Positions 1 to 4,994 of a DNA stretch of 5,086 bases are shown in pieces; the first letter of the stretch is position 1, and each line of letters begins with the position of its first letter. The translations under genes were made by a program, and so were the position numbers. The notes beneath the pieces were generated by a model. It had not been told where the DNA came from. It saw nothing but the letters and a program-made list of their open reading frames with translations, and ran no database searches. This stretch comes from an uncultured Hungatella sp. (lineage in GTDB: Bacteria > Bacillota > Clostridia > Lachnospirales > Lachnospiraceae), in assembly GCA_910577935.1 (NCBI GenBank), contig CAJTOT010000068.1, positions 1-5,086 of the forward strand, written 5' to 3'.

Positions 1-692
1 AGACTGCCAATGCCGGCAGCAGCAACTATACAAAATACGCCAGGGATCTTTATCCCTCCCTCCAGGGACAAGCCTGGTGTGATATGTTCGTAGACTGATG
101 CTTTGTCCAGGCCTTTGGCGAGGTCAATGCCAGGCAGCTGCTTTGCGGCGGCTTCAGCGCTTATACACCGACATCAGCCAAGTATTATAAAGAGCGGAGG
201 CGGTGGTAGACATCTCCGGAGCCGGGCGACCAGGTTTTCTTTAGAAACTCCGTCCGGATCTGCCATACCGGGATCGTCACAGAAGTATCCGGCGGCAGAG
301 TCTATACCATCGAGGGCAATACCGGCGGGGCCTCAGGAGTTGTGGCCAATGGGGGAGGAGTTTGTGGGAAATCCTACGACTTGTCCCATGCCGGGATTGC
401 CGGTTATGGCCGCCCTGACTGGACCCTGGTGGAGCTTCCTTGCTATGAGCCAGGCTGGCGCCACGATTCCAACGGGTGGTGGTACGCCGACACGGAATCC
501 ACCTATTATAAGTCTTGCTGGCAGATCATCAATGGCCACAAGTACTATTTTAACGCTGATGGCTATGCGGTGACTGACTGGCAGCAAATCGGCGGAAATT
601 GGTATTACTTTGAGCCCGTTGCCGGCCACCCTCTGGAATGCGCTTTATATGTGACTGACAGGGATGGAGTTCAGGGAGTGGGGGAGTTTTAG
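1..692 (+). pseudogene. CHAP-domain peptidoglycan hydrolase (phage-type lysin) with choline-binding-type repeats; 5' truncated by the window, two in-frame stops
   Basis: One reading frame (codons starting at 3, 6, 9...) encodes a recognisable cell-wall hydrolase through to the stop at 690-692, interrupted by TGA at 96-98 and TAG at 207-209. There is no frameshift. The CHAP core is clear: WCDMFVD holds the likely catalytic Cys (78-80), RICHTGIV the likely catalytic His (264-266), and YTIEGN the Glu and Asn usual in this fold (312-320). From about 453 two aromatic repeats (GWRHDSNGWWYAD, then a repeat with GHKYYFNADGYAV and GGNWYYFEP) match choline-binding-type wall-binding modules. The TGA stands where a Trp is expected (FVD-stop-CFVQAFG) and the TAG where a Tyr is expected (RW-stop-TSPEPGDQVFF), so each can be explained by a single base change. 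Such proteins lyse hosts in prophages or open the wall for conjugative elements. The true start lies upstream of the window. An in-frame GTG at 342 could restart only the wall-binding part. Family call is strong; that the gene is inactive is inferred from the stops. Confidence 0.82.
453..614 (+). repeat. Choline-binding-type wall-binding repeats inside the broken lysin
   Basis: Two to three degenerate modules of about 20 residues are rich in Trp, Tyr and Gly. They run from GWRHDSNGWWYAD through NGHKYYFNADGYAVTDWQQ to IGGNWYYFEP. This spacing of aromatics is typical of the CW_binding_1 family (PF01473), which binds choline or related wall polymers. The segment is followed by a short conserved-looking tail (GHPLECALYVTD...) up to the stop. 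The repeat part itself carries no stop codon. Confidence 0.7.
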
Positions 693-698
693 ACGGGG

Positions 699-944
699 TT
701 AGTTGCTGCTTTCTGTCAGAAGTTCATCGTAGGAAGTTTGGAGGGCATCTTTGATTGCCTTGAGCTGAGATGCCTTCACATGCTGGATTCCGCGTTCGAT
801 TTTGACAAGGGATTCCCTGGTAAGATTTATGCCCTGCAGTTGTACCATACCGACCAATTCGGTCTGCCCTATGCGACGCTCTTTGCGGATTCGGCGGATA
901 TTGGCGCCGATACATATTCTTTCATCATTGCGTATCGTTTCCAT
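699..944 (-). CDS. XRE/Cro-CI family helix-turn-helix transcriptional regulator, 81 aa
   Basis: This small DNA-binding protein is almost entirely one HTH domain. Residues 12-25 (IGANIRRIRKERRI) form helix 1, GQTELVGMVQLQG (26-38) the first HTH helix, and LTRESLVKIERGI (41-53) the recognition-helix region, ending in the IERG motif common in XRE proteins. Residues 57-75 form a closing helix pair. The ATG at 942-944 has a GAGG ribosome binding site five bases upstream (GAGGAATCT-ATG). Its stop is only six bases from the stop of the broken lysin, so the two are tail to tail. Upstream it faces the small gene at 1057 across a 112-base control region with an inverted repeat, the usual layout of a phage or mobile-element repressor that controls itself and its neighbour. 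That role is inference. The regulated genes cannot be named. Confidence 0.85.
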   Translation of the reverse strand: METIRNDERICIGANIRRIRKERRIGQTELVGMVQLQGINLTRESLVKIERGIQHVKASQLKAIKDALQTSYDELLTESSN

Positions 945-985
945 AGATTCCTCACAAAATGGACTTATTTTGGTTCTTTTTTGTA

Positions 986-1013
986 TTTATAGTACATGTC
1001 CAATGTGATACAA
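986..1013 (-). promoter_or_regulatory. Promoter for the XRE regulator, overlapping the divergent promoter
   Basis: Read on the minus strand, TTGTAT (1008-1013) and TATAAA (986-991) are separated by 16 bases. The -10 is good (5 of 6) and the -35 weak (3 of 6). It uses the same bases as the plus-strand promoter, so only one polymerase could occupy the site at a time. Expected start near 979. Confidence 0.4.
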
Positions 1014-1014
1014 T
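986..1014 (+). promoter_or_regulatory. Promoter for the small gene at 1057 (extended -10)
   Basis: A -35-like TTTATA (986-991) is followed after 17 bases by TACAAT (1009-1014). An extended TG lies one base before the -10 (TGA-TACAAT). The expected transcription start is near 1021, giving a leader of about 36 bases that contains one arm of the inverted repeat and an AGGAGG ribosome binding site. Confidence 0.55.
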
Positions 1015-1056
1015 GGGACTAGAATAAGTCCGCATAAAAATTAGTAGGAGGAAAAT

Positions 1057-1344
1057 ATGGGAAAGAGAATGATTGTGGTTACAGGTGCGCTTATAGGATT
1101 GCACTTATATGGATATCATGTAATTCCGGATTATAGAATCCAGTCCAGCATATCCTTTGAGAGCCCGTCAGGTCGGGAGACAATGTTGAATGTGGTAGTG
1201 TTCAAAGATTACTACAATAAGGAGTTGTGGAAAGAGATCGAGAAATTCTATCTGGATATGAATGGGTATCCTGCAGTTCTGCAGATGAATCTATATGTTA
1301 GTGGTCAGAAGAAACCGCACAGGACAGAAAAATTTGAATGCTAA
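1057..1344 (+). CDS. Small putative membrane-anchored or exported protein of unknown function, 95 aa
   Basis: I do not recognise a named family. The start is well supported: AGGAGG at 1046-1051 lies five bases before the ATG, and a divergent promoter stands just upstream. The N-terminus is short and basic (MGKR), followed by a hydrophobic stretch over residues 5-20 (MIVVTGALIGLHLYGY) that could be an uncleaved signal anchor. The rest reads as a small alpha/beta domain: likely strands at 30-35 and 42-49 (ETMLNVVVF), a helix at 54-69 (NKELWKEIEKFYLDMN), a strand at 73-81 (AVLQMNLYV) and a basic tail ending in Cys. It is divergent from the XRE gene and shares its control region, so it is probably repressed by that protein. 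It lies between the broken lysin and the att-like site and is likely cargo or an accessory gene of the mobile element. Function unknown. Confidence 0.75.
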   Translation: MGKRMIVVTGALIGLHLYGYHVIPDYRIQSSISFESPSGRETMLNVVVFKDYYNKELWKEIEKFYLDMNGYPAVLQMNLYVSGQKKPHRTEKFEC

Positions 1345-1352
1345 ACAAAAAT

Positions 1353-1395
1353 AATTGACCGAAATGTGTTGTTTTATATCACATTCCGGTCAATT
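1353..1395 (-). terminator. Long hairpin (16 bp, one mismatch), terminator-like only on the minus strand
   Basis: AATTGACCGAAATGTG (1353-1368) pairs with CACATTCCGGTCAATT (1380-1395) with one mismatch (1362/1386) and an 11-base loop. On the plus strand no T-run follows, so it is a poor terminator for the small gene that ends at 1344. On the minus strand it is followed by ATTATTTTTGTTT, a reasonable U-tract. It would stop transcription running from the chromosomal side into the element. An alternative is a protein-binding or recombination-related inverted repeat. Confidence 0.5.
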
Positions 1396-1440
1396 AGAGT
1401 CATGACGCTATTGACAGGCAGGATTGTTTATTCTACTATA

Positions 1441-1464
1441 TATCACACGAGGTATCACACGATG
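1441..1464 (+). repeat. Two tandem 12-bp direct repeats (TATCACACGAGG / TATCACACGATG)
   Basis: Two head-to-tail copies of a 12-base unit differ at one base. They lie about 33 bases before the tRNA-like fragment, in a gene-free stretch. Short direct repeats at this distance from a core site resemble arm-type binding sites of tyrosine integrases, which is inference. The same TATCACA core recurs at 1377-1383 and, inverted, at 1004-1010 and 1599-1605. Confidence 0.6.
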
Positions 1465-1496
1465 CCCACAAACCATTGATAATTCAGTGCCTTCTT

Positions 1497-1521
1497 GTGG
1501 GGTCGAATCCCATCGTCTCCG
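1497..1521 (+). other. 3' fragment of a tRNA (tRNA-Ser-like) or tmRNA gene: probable attachment site of the left-hand element
   Basis: GTGGG-GTCGAAT-CCCAT (1497-1513) folds as a five-pair T-stem with a seven-base T-loop. It is followed by a seven-base acceptor strand CGTCTCC (1514-1520) and a G in the discriminator position (1521). A G there and an acceptor that would pair with GGAGACG fit tRNA-Ser. A tmRNA starting GGGGACG would also pair, using one G-U. The first T-loop base is G instead of the usual T, no CCA follows (GCT instead), and no D-arm, anticodon arm or 5' acceptor strand precedes it, so it is not a working RNA gene. A strong terminator begins eight bases later in the same direction, as behind a real tRNA gene. 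The upstream CCCACAA (1465-1471) can pair with TTGTGGG (1495-1501) and CGATG (1460-1464) with CATCG (1511-1515), giving inverted repeats around the core. An integrated element whose intact RNA gene lies beyond the left edge explains all of this. Confidence 0.6.
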
Positions 1522-1528
1522 CTGTCAG

Positions 1529-1583
1529 AAAATCCCGAAAAACACCTGTGAGTTCATTAAGAATCGGTGTTTTTCGGGATTTT
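1529..1583 (+). terminator. Strong rho-independent terminator with an 18-bp perfect stem, probably bidirectional
   Basis: AAAATCCCGAAAAACACC (1529-1546) and GGTGTTTTTCGGGATTTT (1566-1583) are perfect complements around a 19-base loop. On the plus strand the stem ends in ATTTTTATG, a good U-tract that would have ended the original tRNA or tmRNA transcript. On the minus strand TTTT follows the GC-rich part, so the same hairpin can also end the L,D-transpeptidase operon, whose stop codon is 28 bases away. Confidence 0.85.
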
Positions 1584-1610
1584 TATGTACATTTTTAATG
1601 TGATATCAGG

Positions 1611-2516
1611 TTAGATGCCCTTCCCGGAGTTCTCAGCCGCCAGGGGGTCATGGCCTGGAGACAGGCCGCGGTTGGTTCCGAAAGTGTCGTAGATGGAATC
1701 AAAGGAACCCTCCGGCGCCAGGGCGATGAAGCAGTGTCCGGCACCCCAGGTTCCGTACAGCTTCATGATGGTCTCCATGGCGTCCCTGGGGATCGCGACA
1801 CAGCCGGAGGTAGACAGCCAGTAATCACCCTCGCAGTGGAGGAAGAGAGCGGAACCCTGGTTGGGGATAGCCTGGGGATTAAATCCCATATCCAGGACAT
1901 AGTCATAATAATCGATATAGGGAAGAGTTCCCACTTTTTCCCCGGCCTCCTGGACTTCCCGGTCGTCCTGAACCAATCGGTTAGAAGCGTCGCTCCAGAC
2001 ATAGGAGGAGTTCACCTGAATGTATTCTTTCGGGAAACCTTTTTTGGGAGCGGCCTGTCCAAAAGGCGTATTCAGCTGAAAAACTCCTATGGGGGTGGTC
2101 TTGTCTCCCACGGTTCTGTGGCTGTTCAGGCCATTCATGCCCAGATGGCCGGCTGCCGTCAGCTTCTGCTGCCATCCCTGGTCGGTCTTTTCGTAGACAT
2201 AGACATCACAGAGGCTTCCCCCCGTTCCCTCGACCACAACCAGCACGCCGGCCTCACCCGGCAGTGTGAACCGATTTACATCAAAAGATAGAACGGGAAG
2301 AGTCCGGGCCGCCTCATCTAAAAAGGCCTGATATTCAGGAGACTCCAGCCGGGCCTGTTCCCGCCCAATCCGCTGGGCCTCCGCGTTCTGGGCTTCCTCC
2401 AGCGCCTGACCGGGGCCGTAATCAGAAGTGTAGGCCAGCGCCTGACAAGGTGCCATAAGCGCCAGCCCCAGTGACAGCAAAGCCGCCTGTCCGGCAGCTG
2501 ACAGTAAGTGTATCAT
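1611..2516 (-). CDS. Secreted YkuD-type L,D-transpeptidase
   Basis: The protein probably forms or remodels 3-3 cross-links, or transfers other groups, on peptidoglycan outside the membrane. Numbering is from the upstream ATG at 2529-2531 (306 aa). It shows a hydrophobic signal sequence (about 7-33) with an ALA cleavage site before YTSDYG, a helical linker at 43-76, then the catalytic domain. The typical TTPIGVF is at 145-151 and the active-site block HCEGDYWLSTSGCVAIP at 232-248, with His232 and catalytic Cys244. The SGC replaces the more common HGC. This variant fits the TxGCVA-type branch of YkuD proteins, so I expect activity. Start: the ATG at 2514-2516 has an AAAGGA site at suitable distance, giving 301 aa. 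The ATG at 2529-2531 has no ribosome site but adds a Lys that would improve the signal peptide. It follows the coiled-coil gene by 11-26 bases and is surely cotranscribed with it. No wall-binding repeats are present. Confidence 0.88.
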   Translation of the reverse strand: MIHLLSAAGQAALLSLGLALMAPCQALAYTSDYGPGQALEEAQNAEAQRIGREQARLESPEYQAFLDEAARTLPVLSFDVNRFTLPGEAGVLVVVEGTGGSLCDVYVYEKTDQGWQQKLTAAGHLGMNGLNSHRTVGDKTTPIGVFQLNTPFGQAAPKKGFPKEYIQVNSSYVWSDASNRLVQDDREVQEAGEKVGTLPYIDYYDYVLDMGFNPQAIPNQGSALFLHCEGDYWLSTSGCVAIPRDAMETIMKLYGTWGAGHCFIALAPEGSFDSIYDTFGTNRGLSPGHDPLAAENSGKGI

Positions 2517-2542
2517 AATTAATCCTTTCATCTTTAAATGTT

Positions 2543-3298
2543 TTAGACAGAAATATCCACAGATATTGCTTCCATGCCTGAAAAATCAGCTGTGCCGGAG
2601 GTCAGGTCACCGATTCCCGTCAAACCGGAGATGTCCGGGGATAAAGCGCCTGACAGGGCTTCTGACATGGAGGACATCAGTTCATTGGTGCTTGTCTTTC
2701 TGTCCTCAGCCATTTCCCTCAAGGCATAACGCTGCTCTTCTCTGCGGCGCTTCTTGCGTCTGGCCTGCAGTTCCTTCTCAATCTGCTGCGCTTTCTGCTC
2801 TTCTGCGTGTTTCAGGGCCTTTTTGCGCCGATCCTCCATGCGCTCTTCTTTGCTTAGATGCTTCAGCTTTTTTTGAATGCGCTTAATCAGTTTTTCCATG
2901 CGCTTGATCTGTTGAGCGTACTTCTTGGCCTCCTTGCCTTCGCTGGCTATGGCGCCCATCTTTAAATCTGCGAGGGCCCGCATGGCTTTTGACATGACCT
3001 GCTGGACATCCATGATGGTCTCAGCCCTGGACAGCATGCCGGCCAGTTCCCCTACAGAGTTGGAAGGCCCGGAGGACTTCACCTTGAAAGCGGGGCTGGA
3101 CTGATCAGAAGCTGACAAGGAACCCGGTCCGGCAGCTGTGGGATTAGAAGGGTCATAACGATCTGTATTTGAAACACTTTTCGAAGCGTTTGCTGCGGTC
3201 CTGGCTTTGCTGTTTGAAGCTTGACGGCTTTCTCTGAGGCCGTAAGACTCATAAGCGGAGCTGGTGGATATCTGCCGGTTTCTTTCTGTGACATTCAT
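2543..3298 (-). CDS. Basic coiled-coil protein of unknown function, 251 aa, first gene of the L,D-transpeptidase operon
   Basis: I do not recognise a characterised family. The start is clear: AAGGAGG (3308-3314 on the opposite strand) lies nine bases before the ATG at 3296-3298. Residues 1-80 are low-complexity and rich in Ser, Ala, Asn and Thr, probably disordered. Residues 83-118 look helical (GELAGMLSRAETIMDVQQVMSKAMRAL in part), and 120-205 form a long, highly charged helix or coiled coil with dense Lys/Arg, including QARRKKRRREEQR (178-190). The C-terminus (206-251) is Ser/Gly-rich and acidic. There is no signal peptide or membrane segment, and no Cys. The gene is followed after 11-26 bases by the secreted L,D-transpeptidase, so a cell-envelope, division or sporulation role is possible, but this is association only. 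The basic segment could bind nucleic acid or the membrane. Gene reality is well supported by length, ribosome site and operon context. Function is open. Confidence 0.85.
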   Translation of the reverse strand: MNVTERNRQISTSSAYESYGLRESRQASNSKARTAANASKSVSNTDRYDPSNPTAAGPGSLSASDQSSPAFKVKSSGPSNSVGELAGMLSRAETIMDVQQVMSKAMRALADLKMGAIASEGKEAKKYAQQIKRMEKLIKRIQKKLKHLSKEERMEDRRKKALKHAEEQKAQQIEKELQARRKKRRREEQRYALREMAEDRKTSTNELMSSMSEALSGALSPDISGLTGIGDLTSGTADFSGMEAISVDISV

Positions 3299-3327
3299 AA
3301 AAAATGGCCTCCTTTTTAAATATTCTC

Positions 3328-3333
3328 ATAATA
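3328..3333 (-). promoter_or_regulatory. Weak candidate -10 for the coiled-coil/L,D-transpeptidase operon
   Basis: Read on the minus strand, TATTAT stands about 30 bases before the start codon of the coiled-coil gene, with a T-rich tract upstream but no convincing -35. It would leave a short leader with the AAGGAGG site. The true promoter may lie elsewhere in the 198-base divergent interval or use another sigma factor. Confidence 0.25.
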
Positions 3334-3399
3334 AATATCGGCTGAATGAAAGAAAAAAAAACCTTTCTTTGGAAAAATGTGAAAATTTTGTGAACTCAT

Positions 3400-3421
3400 A
3401 TAGATCTATGGAAATATTTCC
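3400..3421. promoter_or_regulatory. Two abutting palindromes upstream of the beta-glucosidase promoter
   Basis: ATAGATCTAT (3400-3409) and GGAAATATTTCC (3410-3421) are each perfect palindromes and directly adjoin. Their centres are 11 bases apart, about one helical turn, and they end one base before the predicted -35. Position and symmetry suggest operators for a sugar-responsive regulator, but no regulator gene is visible and AT-rich palindromes of this size can arise by chance. Confidence 0.4.
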
Positions 3422-3422
3422 C

Positions 3423-3451
3423 TTTTCAAAAGCGGACAAACAGAGTATAAT
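3423..3451 (+). promoter_or_regulatory. Sigma-A promoter of the 6-phospho-beta-glucosidase gene
   Basis: TTTTCA (3423-3428, 4 of 6 matches) and a perfect TATAAT (3446-3451) are 17 bases apart. Transcription should begin near 3458, giving a leader of about 40 bases. This is too short for a riboswitch or an antiterminator hairpin of the BglG type, so control is more likely at initiation. Confidence 0.7.
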
Positions 3452-3496
3452 AGAGCCGTATCTTATGGTAAAAATGTGAAGGGAGAAGAAAAAGAC

Positions 3497-4912
3497 ATGT
3501 TGCACGAGACATTAAAACCATTTCCCAAGGATTTTCTCTGGGGAGCAAGTACATCTGCGTATCAGGTGGAGGGAGCAAATTTAGAAGACGGCAAAGGTCC
3601 ATCCTGCCAGGATGTGAAGAAAGTGCCGGAGGGGACTTCTGATTTGACTGTGTGCGCGGATCAGTACCACAGATACAAAGAGGATATTGCCCTGATGGCC
3701 GAAATGGGATTTAAGACCTACCGTTTTTCCATCGCATGGTCCAGAATCATTCCCGAGGGCACAGGAGAGGTGAATCCCAAGGGAATCGAGTATTATAACA
3801 ATGTGATCAACGAGTGCCTGAAATATGGAATCGAACCACTGGTTACCATGTTCCATTTTGATATGCCTGCCGCGCTGGACAAGAGAGGCTCCTGGTCAAA
3901 CAGGGAGTCAGTAGACTGGTTCCTGAATTTCGCCAAGGTGATGTTTGAAAATTTCGGAGACCGTGTGAAATACTGGCTGACCATCAATGAGCAGAATATG
4001 TTGACACTGGTGGGACCTGTCATCGGAACCCTGACTATTCCGGAGGGCTGCACGAACGTGCTGAAAGAGACATATCAGCAGAATCATCACATGCTGGTAG
4101 CTCAGGCCAAGGCTATGGCCCTGTGTCATGAGATGCTGCCGAATGCCAAGATCGGCCCGGCTCCCAATATTTCTCTGGTATATCCCGCAAGCTGCAAGCC
4201 GGAGGATAATCTGGCCGCCCAGAACTACAACGCCATCCGCAACTGGCTGTATCTGGATATGGCCGTGTATGGCGTGTACAACAATATCGTGTGGTCCTAT
4301 CTGGAAGAACATGACGCCGCTCCGGAGTTCGCTCCGGGAGATGCCGAAGCATTAAAGAGCGGTCACCCGGATTTTATCGGATTCAACTACTATAATACCG
4401 CGACCGTGGAGGCCAGCGACGGCTCGGAGACCATGGACTCGGGGGCTGACCAGCAGACCGCCAGAGGCGAGGCCGGCTTCTATAAAGGCTTCCGCAATCC
4501 TCACCTGCCCACCACGGAATTCGGATGGGAGATCGATCCCATGGGCTTCAGGGCGACGATCCGCGAGATGTATTCCAGATACCGTCTGCCCATGATTGTC
4601 ACCGAGAACGGTCTGGGCGCATATGACAAACTTACCGAGGACGGCAAGGTGCATGATCCGTACAGGATTGAGTATCTGCGCAAGCACATCGAACAGGTTC
4701 GCCTGGCTATCTCCGACGGCTGTGAGATGATGGGATATTGCCCATGGTCGGCGATTGACCTTATTTCCACCCATGAAGGGATGGTGAAGCGCTACGGCTT
4801 CATCTATGTAGACAGGGAAGAGTTTGACTTGAAGACCCTGGATCGCTACCGCAAGGATTCCTTCTATTGGTATAAGAAAGTCATCGAGACTAACGGAGAA
4901 GATTTGTCATAG
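3497..4912 (+). CDS. GH1 6-phospho-beta-glucosidase, 471 aa
   Basis: This cytoplasmic enzyme splits phosphorylated beta-glucosides (cellobiose-6-P, salicin-6-P, arbutin-6-P type) delivered by a PTS, yielding glucose-6-phosphate. The chain is full length for GH1. It shows the N-terminal signature FPKDFLWGASTSAYQVEGA (8-26), HFDMP (120-124), the acid/base Glu165 in TINEQN and the nucleophile Glu370 in VTENG. Near the C-terminus, Ser424, Lys431 and Tyr433 in STHEGMVKRYGF have the S-x6-K-x-Y spacing that binds the sugar phosphate in 6-phospho-glycosidases, so a phosphorylated substrate is likely. The active-site NEQN, instead of NEP, is a variant I associate with some 6-phospho enzymes. Start: the ATG at 3497 has a GGGAG site 11 bases upstream, a slightly long gap. 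The in-frame GTG at 3476 lacks one. No PTS or regulator gene adjoins it in this window, so the substrate (glucoside or galactoside) is not fixed. It has its own promoter and terminator and appears monocistronic. Confidence 0.93.
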   Translation: MLHETLKPFPKDFLWGASTSAYQVEGANLEDGKGPSCQDVKKVPEGTSDLTVCADQYHRYKEDIALMAEMGFKTYRFSIAWSRIIPEGTGEVNPKGIEYYNNVINECLKYGIEPLVTMFHFDMPAALDKRGSWSNRESVDWFLNFAKVMFENFGDRVKYWLTINEQNMLTLVGPVIGTLTIPEGCTNVLKETYQQNHHMLVAQAKAMALCHEMLPNAKIGPAPNISLVYPASCKPEDNLAAQNYNAIRNWLYLDMAVYGVYNNIVWSYLEEHDAAPEFAPGDAEALKSGHPDFIGFNYYNTATVEASDGSETMDSGADQQTARGEAGFYKGFRNPHLPTTEFGWEIDPMGFRATIREMYSRYRLPMIVTENGLGAYDKLTEDGKVHDPYRIEYLRKHIEQVRLAISDGCEMMGYCPWSAIDLISTHEGMVKRYGFIYVDREEFDLKTLDRYRKDSFYWYKKVIETNGEDLS

Positions 4913-4951
4913 GAAGAAGTCATTATATAGAATATAGAGAGGTAGATCCGG

Positions 4952-4994
4952 AAGGCTGCAGGCATGTTTGTGCTGCAGCCTTTGTTGCTTTTTT
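4952..4994 (+). terminator. Rho-independent terminator after the 6-phospho-beta-glucosidase gene
   Basis: AAGGCTGCAG (4952-4961) and CTGCAGCCTT (4973-4982) form a perfect ten-pair stem with an 11-base loop. They are followed by TGTTGC and six T residues (4989-4994). It lies 40 bases after the stop codon, with no further gene between, which supports a single-gene transcript. Confidence 0.85.

Larger units (their letters stand above)
961..1031. promoter_or_regulatory. Near-symmetric operator candidate between the XRE gene and the small divergent gene
   Basis: GGACTTATT at 961-969 is repeated exactly in inverted orientation at 1023-1031 (AATAAGTCC). The midpoint of the two arms (996) almost coincides with a central ACATGT palindrome at 994-999. 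A further half-site GGACT at 1016-1020 faces the right arm (GGACT-6 nt-AGTCC). Each arm lies just downstream of one of the two predicted divergent promoters, where a bound dimer could block both. The XRE protein encoded alongside is the obvious candidate to bind here, but that is inferred. Confidence 0.5.

Noticed and set aside
342..692. A separate short gene starting at GTG 342 and encoding only the wall-binding part
   Set aside because: It is the in-frame 3' part of the CHAP lysin. The start falls inside the CHAP domain without a ribosome binding site.
1441..1464. Start of a CRISPR array
   Set aside because: There are only two short copies with no spacer between them, and no cas gene or further repeats.
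1430..1521. A complete tRNA gene ending at 1521
   Set aside because: No 5' acceptor strand, D-arm or anticodon arm can be fitted upstream. Only the T-arm and 3' acceptor strand are present.
992..1605. A 19-base imperfect direct repeat (16 of 19) between 992-1010 and 1587-1605
   Set aside because: As a long repeat it is about as good as chance would give among all pairs in 5 kb. Only the shared TATCACA-type core is kept as a finding.
1650..2291. A long plus-strand open frame (213 codons) opposite the L,D-transpeptidase
   Set aside because: It lies entirely antisense to a gene with clear catalytic motifs, has no ribosome site and gives no recognisable protein.
3908..4774. Several minus-strand open frames inside the GH1 gene
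   Set aside because: They are shadows of a full-length enzyme with intact motifs and have no start signals.
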